A stretch of DNA of 64,000 nucleotides from Thermodesulfobacteriota bacterium (GTDB taxonomy: Bacteria; Desulfobacterota_D; UBA1144; Nemesobacterales; UBA2774). This document shows, piece after piece, positions 42,297 through 51,526 of this stretch. The stretch spans positions 310,001-374,000 of the forward strand of contig DAOKYU010000002.1 in assembly GCA_035325995.1 (NCBI GenBank), read 5' to 3'. A program made the position numbers and the translations under genes. Below the pieces are notes generated by a model that saw only the letters and a list, made by a program, of their open reading frames with translations, was not told the origin of the DNA and did not search any database. Positions within the stretch are counted from its first letter, which is position 1. Each line of letters starts with the position of its first letter.

Positions 42297-44714
42297 ATGA
42301 AAGAAACTGTACAGGTCGCCGTCCCGATACCGAGGGACGAATATTACAGCTACAGCCTGCCGGCGGCCCTCGCGGAGGGGGCGGAGGTCGGAAAGCGCGT
42401 GCTCGTCCCGTTCCACAACCGGAGGACTATAGGGTTTATAGTCGGGTTCGGGGAGCCGCCGCCGGACATCAAGCTGAAGGACGTGATCGACATAATAGAC
42501 GACGAGCCGCTTTTCGACGAGAGGAGGCTCGGGTTTCTCAGGTGGGCGGCGGATTATTACCTGGTCCCGCTCGGGATGATGCTGAAGGCGGCGCACCCGG
42601 GGGGGCTGGGCGTGCGCCTGAAAAGCACGCTGAGGCTGACACCGGCGGGCGAAAGGGCGGCGTCGGGCGAGGGGCGGCTCACGGCCCACGAGCTTACGGT
42701 CGTCAGGGCGATAATGGGCGCGGGGGAGATAACGTCGCGGAGGCTCCTGTCCGTCGTGGACAACACATCGGCAGAGCTGCTCAACTCGCTAAAACGCAGG
42801 GGGCTCGTCGAGTTCGGGTACGAGCTGGAATCGGACCCGAAGATAAAGACGGAGAAGGTGATATCGGCCGCGGAAGGGGTGAGCGCGGACGACCCGGCGC
42901 TCGCCCGGAAGCGCGCGAAGGCGGAGATACTCTCCTTTATCACCGCGCACGGGAGGGTGCCGCTAGACGAGCTGAAGGAGGTGTTCGGAAACCCGTCCGC
43001 GCACGTTTCGTGGCTCGCGGAGGAGGGGTACGTTACGGTCGATCACGAGGAGGTTTCGAGGGACCCGTTCGCGGGGCTCGAAATCAAGCGGGACGTCCCT
43101 CCCGAATTGACGGTCGACCAGGAGATCGCCTGCCGGAAGATATCGGAGGCCGTCGCCAAGGGGAAGTTCGCGCCGTTCCTCCTTCACGGGGTGACGGGGA
43201 GCGGAAAGACGGAGGTTTATCTCCGCGCGATCGCCGGGGTCCTCGAAAAGGGGAAGGGGGTTATCGTCCTCGTGCCGGAGATATCGCTTACGCCGCTGCT
43301 CGTGAAGAGGTTCAGGGCCAGGTTCGGGGACGCCGTTGCCGTCATACACAGCGCGCTTTCGGACGGGGAGAGGTTCGACGCGTGGCGGAGGGCGGCGAGG
43401 GGGGACGTCGGCATCGTCATAGGCGCGCGGTCGGCGATCTTCGCGCCGTTTCCGGACCTCGGGATGATAATCGTGGACGAGGAGCACGAGACGTCGTACA
43501 AGCAGGACGAGGCCCCGGCGTATAATGCGCGGGACCTCGCGCTCGTCCTCGGGCGGATGACCGACTCCGTGGTAGTGCTCGGCTCGGCGACGCCGTCGGT
43601 GGAGTCGTACTACAACGCGAAGAGGCACAGGTTTACGTACCTGCAACTGCCGCTGCGTGTGAGCGACCGCTCTCTCCCTGCCGTGACTATCGTGGACATG
43701 AAGGAGGAGGGCGGCGCGATACTTTCACGGAAGCTGCGGGAAGCCGTCGTCGATAATTTCTGGAAGGACAGGGAGACGATACTATTCCTGAACAGGCGCG
43801 GGTATTCGTCGATCCTGATATGCAAGGTGTGCGGGGAAATCTTGAAGTGTCCGAACTGCAGCGTGTCGCTCACGTACCACGCGCGGGGGGATGTGATAAT
43901 GTGTCACCTGTGCGGGCTCGTCGAGGAGCCGCACGAGGCGTGCGCGGTATGCGGGGAGCCGATGAGGGGGCTCGGGATAGGGACGCAGAGGGTGGAGGAC
44001 GAGCTTAGGGAGCTTATCCCGGAAGCGAAGATAGCGAGGATGGACAGGGACGCCGTCGCCGGGAAGACGCGGCTATTGGACCTTTACCGGAGGCTCGAAC
44101 GGGGGGAGATAGACGTCCTCGTCGGGACGCAGATGGTCGCCAAGGGGCATGATCTTCCGGGGGTGACGCTCGTGGGGGTTATCTCGGCGGACATATCACT
44201 AGGCATACCGGACTTTCGCTCCGGTGAAAGGACCTTTCAGCTCGTGACGCAGGTGGCCGGCCGGGCCGGGAGGGGGGACGGCGAGGGGCGGGCCATAGTG
44301 CAGACGTATAACCCGGACCATCCGAGCATAACGTTCGCCGCGCGGCAGGACTCGAAGGGTTTCCTCGAACAGGAGCTGAAACTGCGTGAAGAGCTCGGAT
44401 ACCCGCCGTTCGCGAGGCTCGTGAACGTGAGGTTCACGGGGATGCGCGAGGACGAGGTTACAGACGTCGCGAGGAAGGCGGGCGAGGCGGCGAGGAGGCT
44501 GGCCGGGAAGCTCGCGCCGGGGGCCGTCGAGATACTGGGGCCGTCGCCGTGCCCACTGAGCCGCATAAAGAACCGTTATCGCCGGCAGATGCTGCTTAAG
44601 TCCGGGGACGTGAAGGCTCTCCGGGGGCTCGTGAAGCGGCTCGTGGCGGGGATGGGGAAGATCGCGGGGCAGGTGAGGGTGTCGGCGGACGTGGACCCGT
44701 ATAATTTTAGCTAA
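42297..44714 (+). CDS. priA: Primosomal protein N' (replication restart helicase)
   Basis: 805 residues. PriA loads the replicative helicase at stalled forks. The N-terminal DNA-binding domain begins VQVAVPIPRDEYYSYSLP with RVLVPFHNRRTIGFIVG. Walker A is GVTGSGKTE, DEAH-type box VDEEHE, LGSATPSVESY motif III, and the zinc module is CKVCGEILKCPNCSVSLTYHARGDVIMCHLCG with CAVCGEP. Helicase motifs V-VI follow in GTQMVAKGHDLPGVTLVGV and QVAGRAGRGD. The C-terminus (VSADVDPYNF) is complete. Its stop overlaps, tail to tail, the stop of an AT-rich KAP gene. Confidence 0.95.
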   Translation: MKETVQVAVPIPRDEYYSYSLPAALAEGAEVGKRVLVPFHNRRTIGFIVGFGEPPPDIKLKDVIDIIDDEPLFDERRLGFLRWAADYYLVPLGMMLKAAHPGGLGVRLKSTLRLTPAGERAASGEGRLTAHELTVVRAIMGAGEITSRRLLSVVDNTSAELLNSLKRRGLVEFGYELESDPKIKTEKVISAAEGVSADDPALARKRAKAEILSFITAHGRVPLDELKEVFGNPSAHVSWLAEEGYVTVDHEEVSRDPFAGLEIKRDVPPELTVDQEIACRKISEAVAKGKFAPFLLHGVTGSGKTEVYLRAIAGVLEKGKGVIVLVPEISLTPLLVKRFRARFGDAVAVIHSALSDGERFDAWRRAARGDVGIVIGARSAIFAPFPDLGMIIVDEEHETSYKQDEAPAYNARDLALVLGRMTDSVVVLGSATPSVESYYNAKRHRFTYLQLPLRVSDRSLPAVTIVDMKEEGGAILSRKLREAVVDNFWKDRETILFLNRRGYSSILICKVCGEILKCPNCSVSLTYHARGDVIMCHLCGLVEEPHEACAVCGEPMRGLGIGTQRVEDELRELIPEAKIARMDRDAVAGKTRLLDLYRRLERGEIDVLVGTQMVAKGHDLPGVTLVGVISADISLGIPDFRSGERTFQLVTQVAGRAGRGDGEGRAIVQTYNPDHPSITFAARQDSKGFLEQELKLREELGYPPFARLVNVRFTGMREDEVTDVARKAGEAARRLAGKLAPGAVEILGPSPCPLSRIKNRYRRQMLLKSGDVKALRGLVKRLVAGMGKIAGQVRVSADVDPYNFS

Positions 44715-47700
44715 GTATCCGATTCGTTTTCGGAATCCACTTCCTCGTTTTCTTCTTCTTCTTCTTCTTCTTCTTCTTCTTCTGATCCCTTCTCTTCGTC
44801 TGTTGAGTGTTGTATTTGAGCTATATCTACCCCAATATTTTCTGCAATTTGAATTAATTCCTCTCTGATACTATCTTCCACTGCAGAATCTTTTAATAAA
44901 TCTTTTGTATTTTCCTTAAATCTAGTTTTAGATGCACTCTGTGCGTCTTCAAATAGTTTTTTATTAGTTGTCAGTGCTTTGTTAGCCCACTTGATCTCAT
45001 TGATATCGTTACTTGATAAGCATCTGGTTAACAGGTGCCTACAAACATCATCAGCTTTTTCTCCGAGAAATCCTTTGGTAATCAATTCATCTCCCCAAAA
45101 ACTTATATATGGTGCAATACTACTATCGGTCGTTGCCAGATGTAGTATTTTGTCTCTTAAATTACGCATAAAAGTTTCTTGCGATGCACTATCTAATGTC
45201 TCTAGTAGTTGGGAACTGCTTAATTTAAATTCATCACCACATAATATGTCTACGTTGTTAAGAAGAGCATTATAAAATCTATCGTTTAAATGTAGAGAAA
45301 TGCCATCCTCTATTAGTGCTTGTAGTAAATCCCATCGATAGCTTGGATCTGATAATTCAGAATTCCAAGTTTGTGTGTCTATTGATCGAAGACCTGCAAT
45401 TAAGAAATCCAGATATGTTCCTCGATTTTGCTCTTTTGTCTCTTGGTAAGAAACCAAATAGAGACCAGCTAGGTCTTTATCAAAATCTTCATCGGTTAAT
45501 TTGGCAAGCAGATTTACTTTTGTAGTGGATACTTTTATCAGATTGGATAAGGCATCTTCGCTTAATCGTGTGTCTAATGTGTCAAAATTATCAATAATCA
45601 TATCTGGAGTAATGTGCTGGTCCACATCCTCTGATAATGCAATTTTTTCCAGAATACTCCTTACTAGTGGTTTAATAGGAGATTCGGTGTCCCCTAGATT
45701 TATTAGATCTTGCGTTCGATTTAAAGAACGAACTAAACTATATAATTTGTCGATTATTTGGTGGTTGCCGTCGGGATCATTGCATATACCTTGAAATTTG
45801 TTAATACCATCTGTGGAATGACCTACTTCGATACTAACGGAAGCCCCTGGGTTGAATTCCATTATTGGTAATATGCAAGCAGCTGCAGCGGCATAATCTT
45901 TTTTAGAGATTACATGGTTTAAAATATGGAAAAGTTGACCATTCTCGGAAAGCTGTTTTAGTACCTCTTTAGCCTCAGCAAGGTCTTTTTTGTAGGCAAG
46001 GATAGAAAGGGATTGGACACAAGCCCGGATTTCGATTGGATTCAGATTACCGGCATTTTCTAGGTTAATTTTCAAAGCTTTGATAAGATTGGTCCACGCC
46101 CAGTCAAAGTCGATTCTAGTCATTGTATCTACACAATTGGCATGAAGTTCTGAGAAGCCAGGGTCTTCAGAAATAGCTGCTAGCCTATCGATAACATCTT
46201 GAGGATCTGATTTAGGTTTGAAGTAATCTGTGAAATCGAGTGGGGCCGGATTCTTTGAGAGCTCAGATAGTATCTCAACATAAAATTGAGCTCCTCCAGG
46301 AACCCTAAATTTGTCAATCTCTTCATCAAGATTGGCTGATCTGTAATACGTGAGAAGAGTGAGAGCTCCACTAATCCAATCTTTCACTACTTTACTGTCG
46401 ATATCTCTTTCTTCATCCTCACTGTTTTCAGATGGTTCTATTGGGTCGGTATTAGAAATAGTTTCAATTACGTGAAGAGGTAGATTCTTATATTTATCTT
46501 CCTGACAATGATTTAAGATTGCAACCAAACCTTTGCCTAAGGATTCGTCTGTGCCATTCCATGAGTTCACTCTATTAACGGCTCGACCTAATCGATTCCA
46601 GATTCTTGCGAAATCCTTCTCAGTTTCAGAGTCTAATACCTCAAATACATTCGCAGAATTTGCAATCGTATTCGGATCTGATTCTAACCAATCTTCTAAC
46701 CTATCTTCAATTATGTTATCGCATACATCTACGAATCCAGAAACGGCATTATATTCTTTAAGAGATTCTACATCGTTATTTTTTAAGGCATTTACTACAT
46801 CTTCTTCCATTAGTGTTTGGAGCGCTTTTTGAGGCTCAATATTGTAGTGCAAGGCTGCCAAATGTCGGGGGAAATCGGAACTTACAGTACGGTTAATGAG
46901 TTGAATATTTTTGTCGTCAGGATTAATAAGAGCCTTTTTAGAAGTGTGTAATTCTTTTTTATATATAACATAGAGCGCTTGGTATTTGAGAGGTATTGTA
47001 TCACTCCACTGTCTATGAAAAGCTCCTATCTGATTTATAAAAAGGATTATTTCCCTTGGTGTTGGAGCTGCGTCTTTTTTCTTTAAGCTCCTGTACAAAT
47101 GATATATTTCTAAGTAGTCATCATAAGTATGATCTGGTAATGCACAACTTATCTTTTTGATAAAGTAATTCTTCCAATCAGACATTATTGGGGGTGGGAC
47201 TAGAAATTTTATTTGGAAGGTTTTGTCTATGAAAGATTCTGATAATTCTTGCTCTAGCTTCACTTCCGAGTCCTTATATTCAGATATTCCTACTTTCCAT
47301 AATCTTCTTAGTGCTTCTGAATCAAATGGTGCAAGAAGCCATAGATGTTTAATCCATCTTGGATTAATATTGTTATTTTCAAACTCAAAAAATGTTCTCA
47401 TCGTTGACCATATAAGCAGCATTTCTTGAGTATCGGCTCTATCCAGATTGTCTATCACCACTATCAATTTACGTTCTTTGTCGTTAATCGACTCATCGAG
47501 GATCTTGTAAAAAATATTTTGGAACTCGATAGATGTTGGATCAGGAGTACGGATTGTAATAGATCTATTTCTCTGGACGCTCTTATTTATAAATAAACTT
47601 ACTATGCTATGCTCATCATCACGAGGTGAAAAATAATACGCGAGAACGGCAATGATTAGTGGGAGTAAGAGAAGTGCTACGCCAATGCCACCGAAGGCTA

Positions 47701-48205
47701 TATACAAGGTATTTAAATGCGATAGGTTATCTAGGAATAAATCAATAAATTTGTAACTCAAAGGAAGCAATAAAATCGATATAGAAATTGCTTTTCCCCA
47801 TTTTGTTAGCTGAGGACTGGAGGTCGTAGTGGAGTCCTCTCTTCGTCGTGCAATCTTTTCTTTTTCTTCTTTCCAGTATTCATTATTTTGTAACCAATTT
47901 TCTTTTAGTAAATATTGGATCAAGTTCTCTAAGAATGATCTCCGTAGCGGATCACCTTGATGAGACCATGCATTGAAAACAAATAATATTTGATTGTCTT
48001 GTAGTTTAGATTTTAGCAGTTCAATTACAGTAGATTTTCCGCTTCCCAATGACCCTATCAATGCTATAGCTTTGCCGCCTTTTTCCGATGCTACTAGATG
48101 TTCTATTGCATCCGCTATGCGTTCATGAGGACCAAATGCATCGGAATCGGAGGGTCTGTCTTCTAAAATGATGGTTCTGCACTGTTTGCTTGGTTCTGTA
48201 TTCAT
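44711..48205 (-). CDS. KAP-family P-loop NTPase, candidate defence protein
   Basis: 1164 residues. Walker A is GSLGSGKST (51-59); two membrane helices interrupt the NTPase domain (about 137-157 and 166-192), as in KAP proteins. Walker B is LIVVIDNLDR (247-256), followed by sensor-like LWLLAPFDSEALRRLW. Residues ~450-1110 are a long helical region without a recognised family. The end is strongly acidic with eleven Glu in a row. KAP NTPases are membrane-associated and often found in phage-defence or plasmid contexts. Base composition is very different from the neighbours (sampled 22/60 G+C here, 36/60 in priA), a sign of transfer. The gene stands alone between priA and the glnE operon. ATG at 48205; ribosome site weak. 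A defence role is inference. Confidence 0.82.
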   Translation of the reverse strand: MNTEPSKQCRTIILEDRPSDSDAFGPHERIADAIEHLVASEKGGKAIALIGSLGSGKSTVIELLKSKLQDNQILFVFNAWSHQGDPLRRSFLENLIQYLLKENWLQNNEYWKEEKEKIARRREDSTTTSSPQLTKWGKAISISILLLPLSYKFIDLFLDNLSHLNTLYIAFGGIGVALLLLPLIIAVLAYYFSPRDDEHSIVSLFINKSVQRNRSITIRTPDPTSIEFQNIFYKILDESINDKERKLIVVIDNLDRADTQEMLLIWSTMRTFFEFENNNINPRWIKHLWLLAPFDSEALRRLWKVGISEYKDSEVKLEQELSESFIDKTFQIKFLVPPPIMSDWKNYFIKKISCALPDHTYDDYLEIYHLYRSLKKKDAAPTPREIILFINQIGAFHRQWSDTIPLKYQALYVIYKKELHTSKKALINPDDKNIQLINRTVSSDFPRHLAALHYNIEPQKALQTLMEEDVVNALKNNDVESLKEYNAVSGFVDVCDNIIEDRLEDWLESDPNTIANSANVFEVLDSETEKDFARIWNRLGRAVNRVNSWNGTDESLGKGLVAILNHCQEDKYKNLPLHVIETISNTDPIEPSENSEDEERDIDSKVVKDWISGALTLLTYYRSANLDEEIDKFRVPGGAQFYVEILSELSKNPAPLDFTDYFKPKSDPQDVIDRLAAISEDPGFSELHANCVDTMTRIDFDWAWTNLIKALKINLENAGNLNPIEIRACVQSLSILAYKKDLAEAKEVLKQLSENGQLFHILNHVISKKDYAAAAACILPIMEFNPGASVSIEVGHSTDGINKFQGICNDPDGNHQIIDKLYSLVRSLNRTQDLINLGDTESPIKPLVRSILEKIALSEDVDQHITPDMIIDNFDTLDTRLSEDALSNLIKVSTTKVNLLAKLTDEDFDKDLAGLYLVSYQETKEQNRGTYLDFLIAGLRSIDTQTWNSELSDPSYRWDLLQALIEDGISLHLNDRFYNALLNNVDILCGDEFKLSSSQLLETLDSASQETFMRNLRDKILHLATTDSSIAPYISFWGDELITKGFLGEKADDVCRHLLTRCLSSNDINEIKWANKALTTNKKLFEDAQSASKTRFKENTKDLLKDSAVEDSIREELIQIAENIGVDIAQIQHSTDEEKGSEEEEEEEEEEENEEVDSENESDT
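44750..44783. repeat. TTC/GAA trinucleotide run inside the KAP gene
   Basis: About eleven uninterrupted TTC units (GAA in the gene) encode a Glu run near the C-terminus. The unit is three bases, so slippage would change tail length without breaking the frame. Confidence 0.85.
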
Positions 48206-48384
48206 AAATGGACCTATGATTAATTATGATTTTGCTAGGATATCATAGTTTGGCTAATTCGTGAATTATAGTTGATGTTAACTGGATTGCCTGACAAGGG
48301 AAAATGGAATATATCACGGTATAATCTCCGCCCGGGGTTTTAAGAGGGCTCATCCCGATTTATAATAATAGGAAGGGGTTCGAA

Positions 48385-48708
48385 ATGCCTGAAAGAAAGC
48401 GTACGAGAACGGGGAGAGCGGAGAAGAAGGCCGAGACGGGGCCCGACCTGAAGGACCTCGGGAAGGCGGGGGAGCATTTCCTCGCCGGGGCCACGGAGAT
48501 AGTGGCCGGGACCGGGTTCGTCATAAAGGGCGTGAAGCATCTCCTCGAAAACGAGGAGGGGAGGAAGTTCCTCTGCGAGCTGCCTCTAAAGGCCGTTAAC
48601 ACCGGCATCGATCTCATGAAGAAGGCCGGGAAGGAGGCGAAAGAGCGGAGGAAGACCGGGACCGGACAGAAGAGAGGATCACGAAGCAGGAAAATCAACG
48701 TTGAATAA
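48385..48708 (+). CDS. Small basic hypothetical protein upstream of glnE
   Basis: 107 residues. Both ends are strongly basic (PERKRTRTGRAEKK; KKAGKEAKERRKTGTGQKRGSRSRK) around a helical core (LGKAGEHFLAGATEIVAGTGFVIKGVKHLLENEEGRKFLCELP). ATG at 48385 with AGGAAGGGG upstream; a TATAAT box at 48320-48325. The stop overlaps the glnE start by eight bases. No family recognised; possibly RNA- or membrane-associated. Confidence 0.6.
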   Translation: MPERKRTRTGRAEKKAETGPDLKDLGKAGEHFLAGATEIVAGTGFVIKGVKHLLENEEGRKFLCELPLKAVNTGIDLMKKAGKEAKERRKTGTGQKRGSRSRKINVE

Positions 48709-51526
48709 ACCCTTGCCGGACCCAGGCTACGCCCGGACCGTTTTAGAGCACTATAAAGAGAGTCACAAGAAGATTTCCCCCGCACGGAAGAAGATACTGG
48801 AGCTCCTGGCGGGGTACAGCTATTTCCTCGGCCGCGCCGCGGTCAAGGATCCGGGAATACTCGAATACATAGAATCCAGCGGGGCGGCTTCAGACGGAAA
48901 GACCCCCGCAGCCTTTATGGAAGAGGCGGGCGGTATAGCCGCGTCGTCCGAAACTCCCTCGCAGCTCGAATCGGCCCTCAGGCGCTACAAGTACAGGGAG
49001 CTCGCCCGGATAGTTTACAGGGACATAACGGACGGGGCACCGTTCACCGAGACGATGGAGGAGCTATCGGACCTCGCCTCGGCCATCGTCGAGGCGGCGA
49101 TAACGTTCTATCGTCCCGAGGCCGAAGGGGCGGGGGAGTTTACCGTCATAGGCATGGGGAAGCTCGGCGGGCGGGAGCTTAACCTGAGCTCGGACATAGA
49201 CATAATCTACATGTACAGGGACGACGGCGACCCGGACCCGTTTTTCAGGCTGGCGGAGAAGGTGACGAAGTCCCTCAGCGCCGTGACGGAGGACGGTTTC
49301 CTGTACAGGGTGGACCTCGGACTCCGTCCGGGGGGCGGGAAGAGCACGATCGCCGTGTCCTTGGAGGGGGCGTTGGAGCATTACTTTTACTGGGGGGACA
49401 CGTGGGAGAGGGCGGCGATGATAAAGGCGCGGCCCGTCGCGGGGGACATCTCACTCGGCGAGAAGTTCGTGAGCGACATCGAGCCGTTCGTCTATAAAAA
49501 GTTCCTGGATTACTCGTCCATCGAGGACCTCAAGGACATGAAGACCCGGCTCGACCAGCTCGAAAAGAAGCGCGACGTCAAGCTCGGGAAGGGTGGCATT
49601 CGTGAGATAGAGTTTTTCGTCCAGGCCCTCGCGCTCGTAAACGGCGGGGAGATAAAGTACATACGCGAAAACAACACCCTGAAAGCGCTCGGAAAGCTCG
49701 AAGCCGCGAACCTGATAACACCCGCGATACGGCGGACGCTGTCGGACTCCTACCTCTTTTTAAGGAAGGTGGAGCACAATATACAGCTCGCGGACGAGAG
49801 GCAGACGCACAGGCTGCCGTCGTCGCCGGACGACCTCGAAAAGCTCGCGTTAAGAACGGGCGTGCCGGACAGGGACGAGCTCGAAAGGATTTACAAGGAG
49901 AGGACCGCGGCGGTTTCGTCCGTTTACAAGGGGCTCTTTTACGAGCCTTCGCAGAAGACGGAGGAGGTGGGGAAGGAGTTCTGGAAGGCCGCCGGGTTTC
50001 TCATGGAAGGGAACCTGGACGAGGAGGAGGCGATCGAAAACCTGAGGGCGCTCGGGTTCAGGAATCCCGGCATGGCGGCCGATCTCCTGTCGAAGCTCCT
50101 CGACGTCAGGAAGGGCGGGCTTACGCAGGGCGGGAGGGCCGCGACGAGGAAGGTGATACCGGCGTTCCTGGCGAGCGTCCTGAAGTCGCCCGACCCCGAC
50201 CTCGCGATCGTCAACCTCGAAAGGTTCGTTTCGGGCATAGGCTGGAGGACCTCGCTCTATTCCGTCCTCGCCGAAAACCCGGACATAATAGAGCTCCTCG
50301 TAAAGCTCTTTTCGACGAGCGGGTATCTCTCGAACTTCCTGATACGGCACCCGGAGTACATGGACGTGATCACACTCCGGGACGTGAGGACGGAGTATTC
50401 GTCAAAGGGGGAGATGCTGGCGCAGATTCGGCAGTCACTGGCCGAGGAGGACGACTACGGGGCGCAGCTCGACGTCCTCCGGCGGTTCAGGCACGTGGAG
50501 ACTCTCAAGATATGCCTCAGGGACCTCAACGGAGAGGTGGGGCCCTTTTATGTCGGCAAGTATCTTTCGATGGCGGCCGAGGCCATACTCGAAGCGGGGC
50601 TCGAGATCGCGTGGGAAGTCGTCCGGGACAAGGAGGAGCGCCCGGAGAAGAACCACAGGATGGTCGTCATGGGCATGGGGAAGCTCGGCGGGAAGGAGCT
50701 TTCGTATAACTCGGACCTCGACGTGATCTTCATTTACGACGGGAAGGAAGAGGAGCACATGTTTTACTCGAAGCTCGGGCAGAAGGTGATTTCCGTCCTG
50801 TCCGTGCCGACGGGCGAGGGGTATGCGTACAAGATGGACATGGGGCTAAGGCCCTCGGGGCGATCCGGGGCGCTGGTGACGTCGTTCAACGCGTTCCGGA
50901 AATATCAGCAGGAGAGCGCACAGGTCTGGGAGAGGCAGGCACTCGTAAAAACCTCCCCGTCCGCAGGGAATATGAAGGTCGGAAACAAGGTCATGAAGCT
51001 CGTGACGGAGTTCGTCTACGAAAGGCCGCTCCCGGAAGGGTTCGAGGAGGAGATAAAGAGGCTCCGGAAGAGGATGGAGAAGGAGCTCGCCGCCGAGAGC
51101 CGGGAGAAGCTCAACATCAAGACGGGGCGCGGCGGCATAGTGGACATAGAGTTTTTGGTGCAGATGCTCCAGTTAAAGCACGGCGGCGGGCATCCGGAGG
51201 TCAGAAAGCAGAACACGTCGGATGCGCTCGCGTGGCTCCACGAAGCGGGGATAATCGGGGAAGACGACTATACGGAGCTGGCCGATGGGCTCATGTTCCT
51301 CCGGAAGATGGAGAATCTCCTCCGGCTCCTTCACGACAGGTCGATAAACGAGCTCTACGAGAGCGACTTCGAAAAGCTGGCCACTGAGCTGGAGCCCGGG
51401 GACGGCGCAAAGCTCAGGAGAAAGTACACCTCGACGACGGGCAAAATAAGGAAGATTTATAACAGGTACTTTTCGGGGCGGGCCGCGGAGCCGGAGCCCG
51501 CGGAAAAACGGAGAACCAGTAAATGA
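48701..51526 (+). CDS. glnE: Bifunctional glutamine synthetase adenylyltransferase/deadenylase
   Basis: 941 residues, the normal size. GlnE adds AMP to glutamine synthetase when nitrogen is plentiful and removes it when scarce. Two nucleotidyltransferase domains are clear: MGKLGGRELNLSSDIDIIYMY near 150-170 and MGKLGGKELSYNSDLDVIFIY near 650-670. Each is followed by a GlnD-like/helical module (RTGRGGIVDIEFLVQMLQL, GKGGIREIEFFVQALAL). The start is TTG at 48701 inside the preceding gene's last codons (AGCAGGAAAATCAACG upstream). The stop overlaps the next ATG (ATGA), so three genes are translationally chained. Confidence 0.93.
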   Translation: MNKPLPDPGYARTVLEHYKESHKKISPARKKILELLAGYSYFLGRAAVKDPGILEYIESSGAASDGKTPAAFMEEAGGIAASSETPSQLESALRRYKYRELARIVYRDITDGAPFTETMEELSDLASAIVEAAITFYRPEAEGAGEFTVIGMGKLGGRELNLSSDIDIIYMYRDDGDPDPFFRLAEKVTKSLSAVTEDGFLYRVDLGLRPGGGKSTIAVSLEGALEHYFYWGDTWERAAMIKARPVAGDISLGEKFVSDIEPFVYKKFLDYSSIEDLKDMKTRLDQLEKKRDVKLGKGGIREIEFFVQALALVNGGEIKYIRENNTLKALGKLEAANLITPAIRRTLSDSYLFLRKVEHNIQLADERQTHRLPSSPDDLEKLALRTGVPDRDELERIYKERTAAVSSVYKGLFYEPSQKTEEVGKEFWKAAGFLMEGNLDEEEAIENLRALGFRNPGMAADLLSKLLDVRKGGLTQGGRAATRKVIPAFLASVLKSPDPDLAIVNLERFVSGIGWRTSLYSVLAENPDIIELLVKLFSTSGYLSNFLIRHPEYMDVITLRDVRTEYSSKGEMLAQIRQSLAEEDDYGAQLDVLRRFRHVETLKICLRDLNGEVGPFYVGKYLSMAAEAILEAGLEIAWEVVRDKEERPEKNHRMVVMGMGKLGGKELSYNSDLDVIFIYDGKEEEHMFYSKLGQKVISVLSVPTGEGYAYKMDMGLRPSGRSGALVTSFNAFRKYQQESAQVWERQALVKTSPSAGNMKVGNKVMKLVTEFVYERPLPEGFEEEIKRLRKRMEKELAAESREKLNIKTGRGGIVDIEFLVQMLQLKHGGGHPEVRKQNTSDALAWLHEAGIIGEDDYTELADGLMFLRKMENLLRLLHDRSINELYESDFEKLATELEPGDGAKLRRKYTSTTGKIRKIYNRYFSGRAAEPEPAEKRRTSK

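Noticed and set aside
42155..43525. A 456-codon plus-strand frame overlapping priA
   Set aside because: Same region in another frame of an intact priA; extremely rich in Gly and Arg, no domain.
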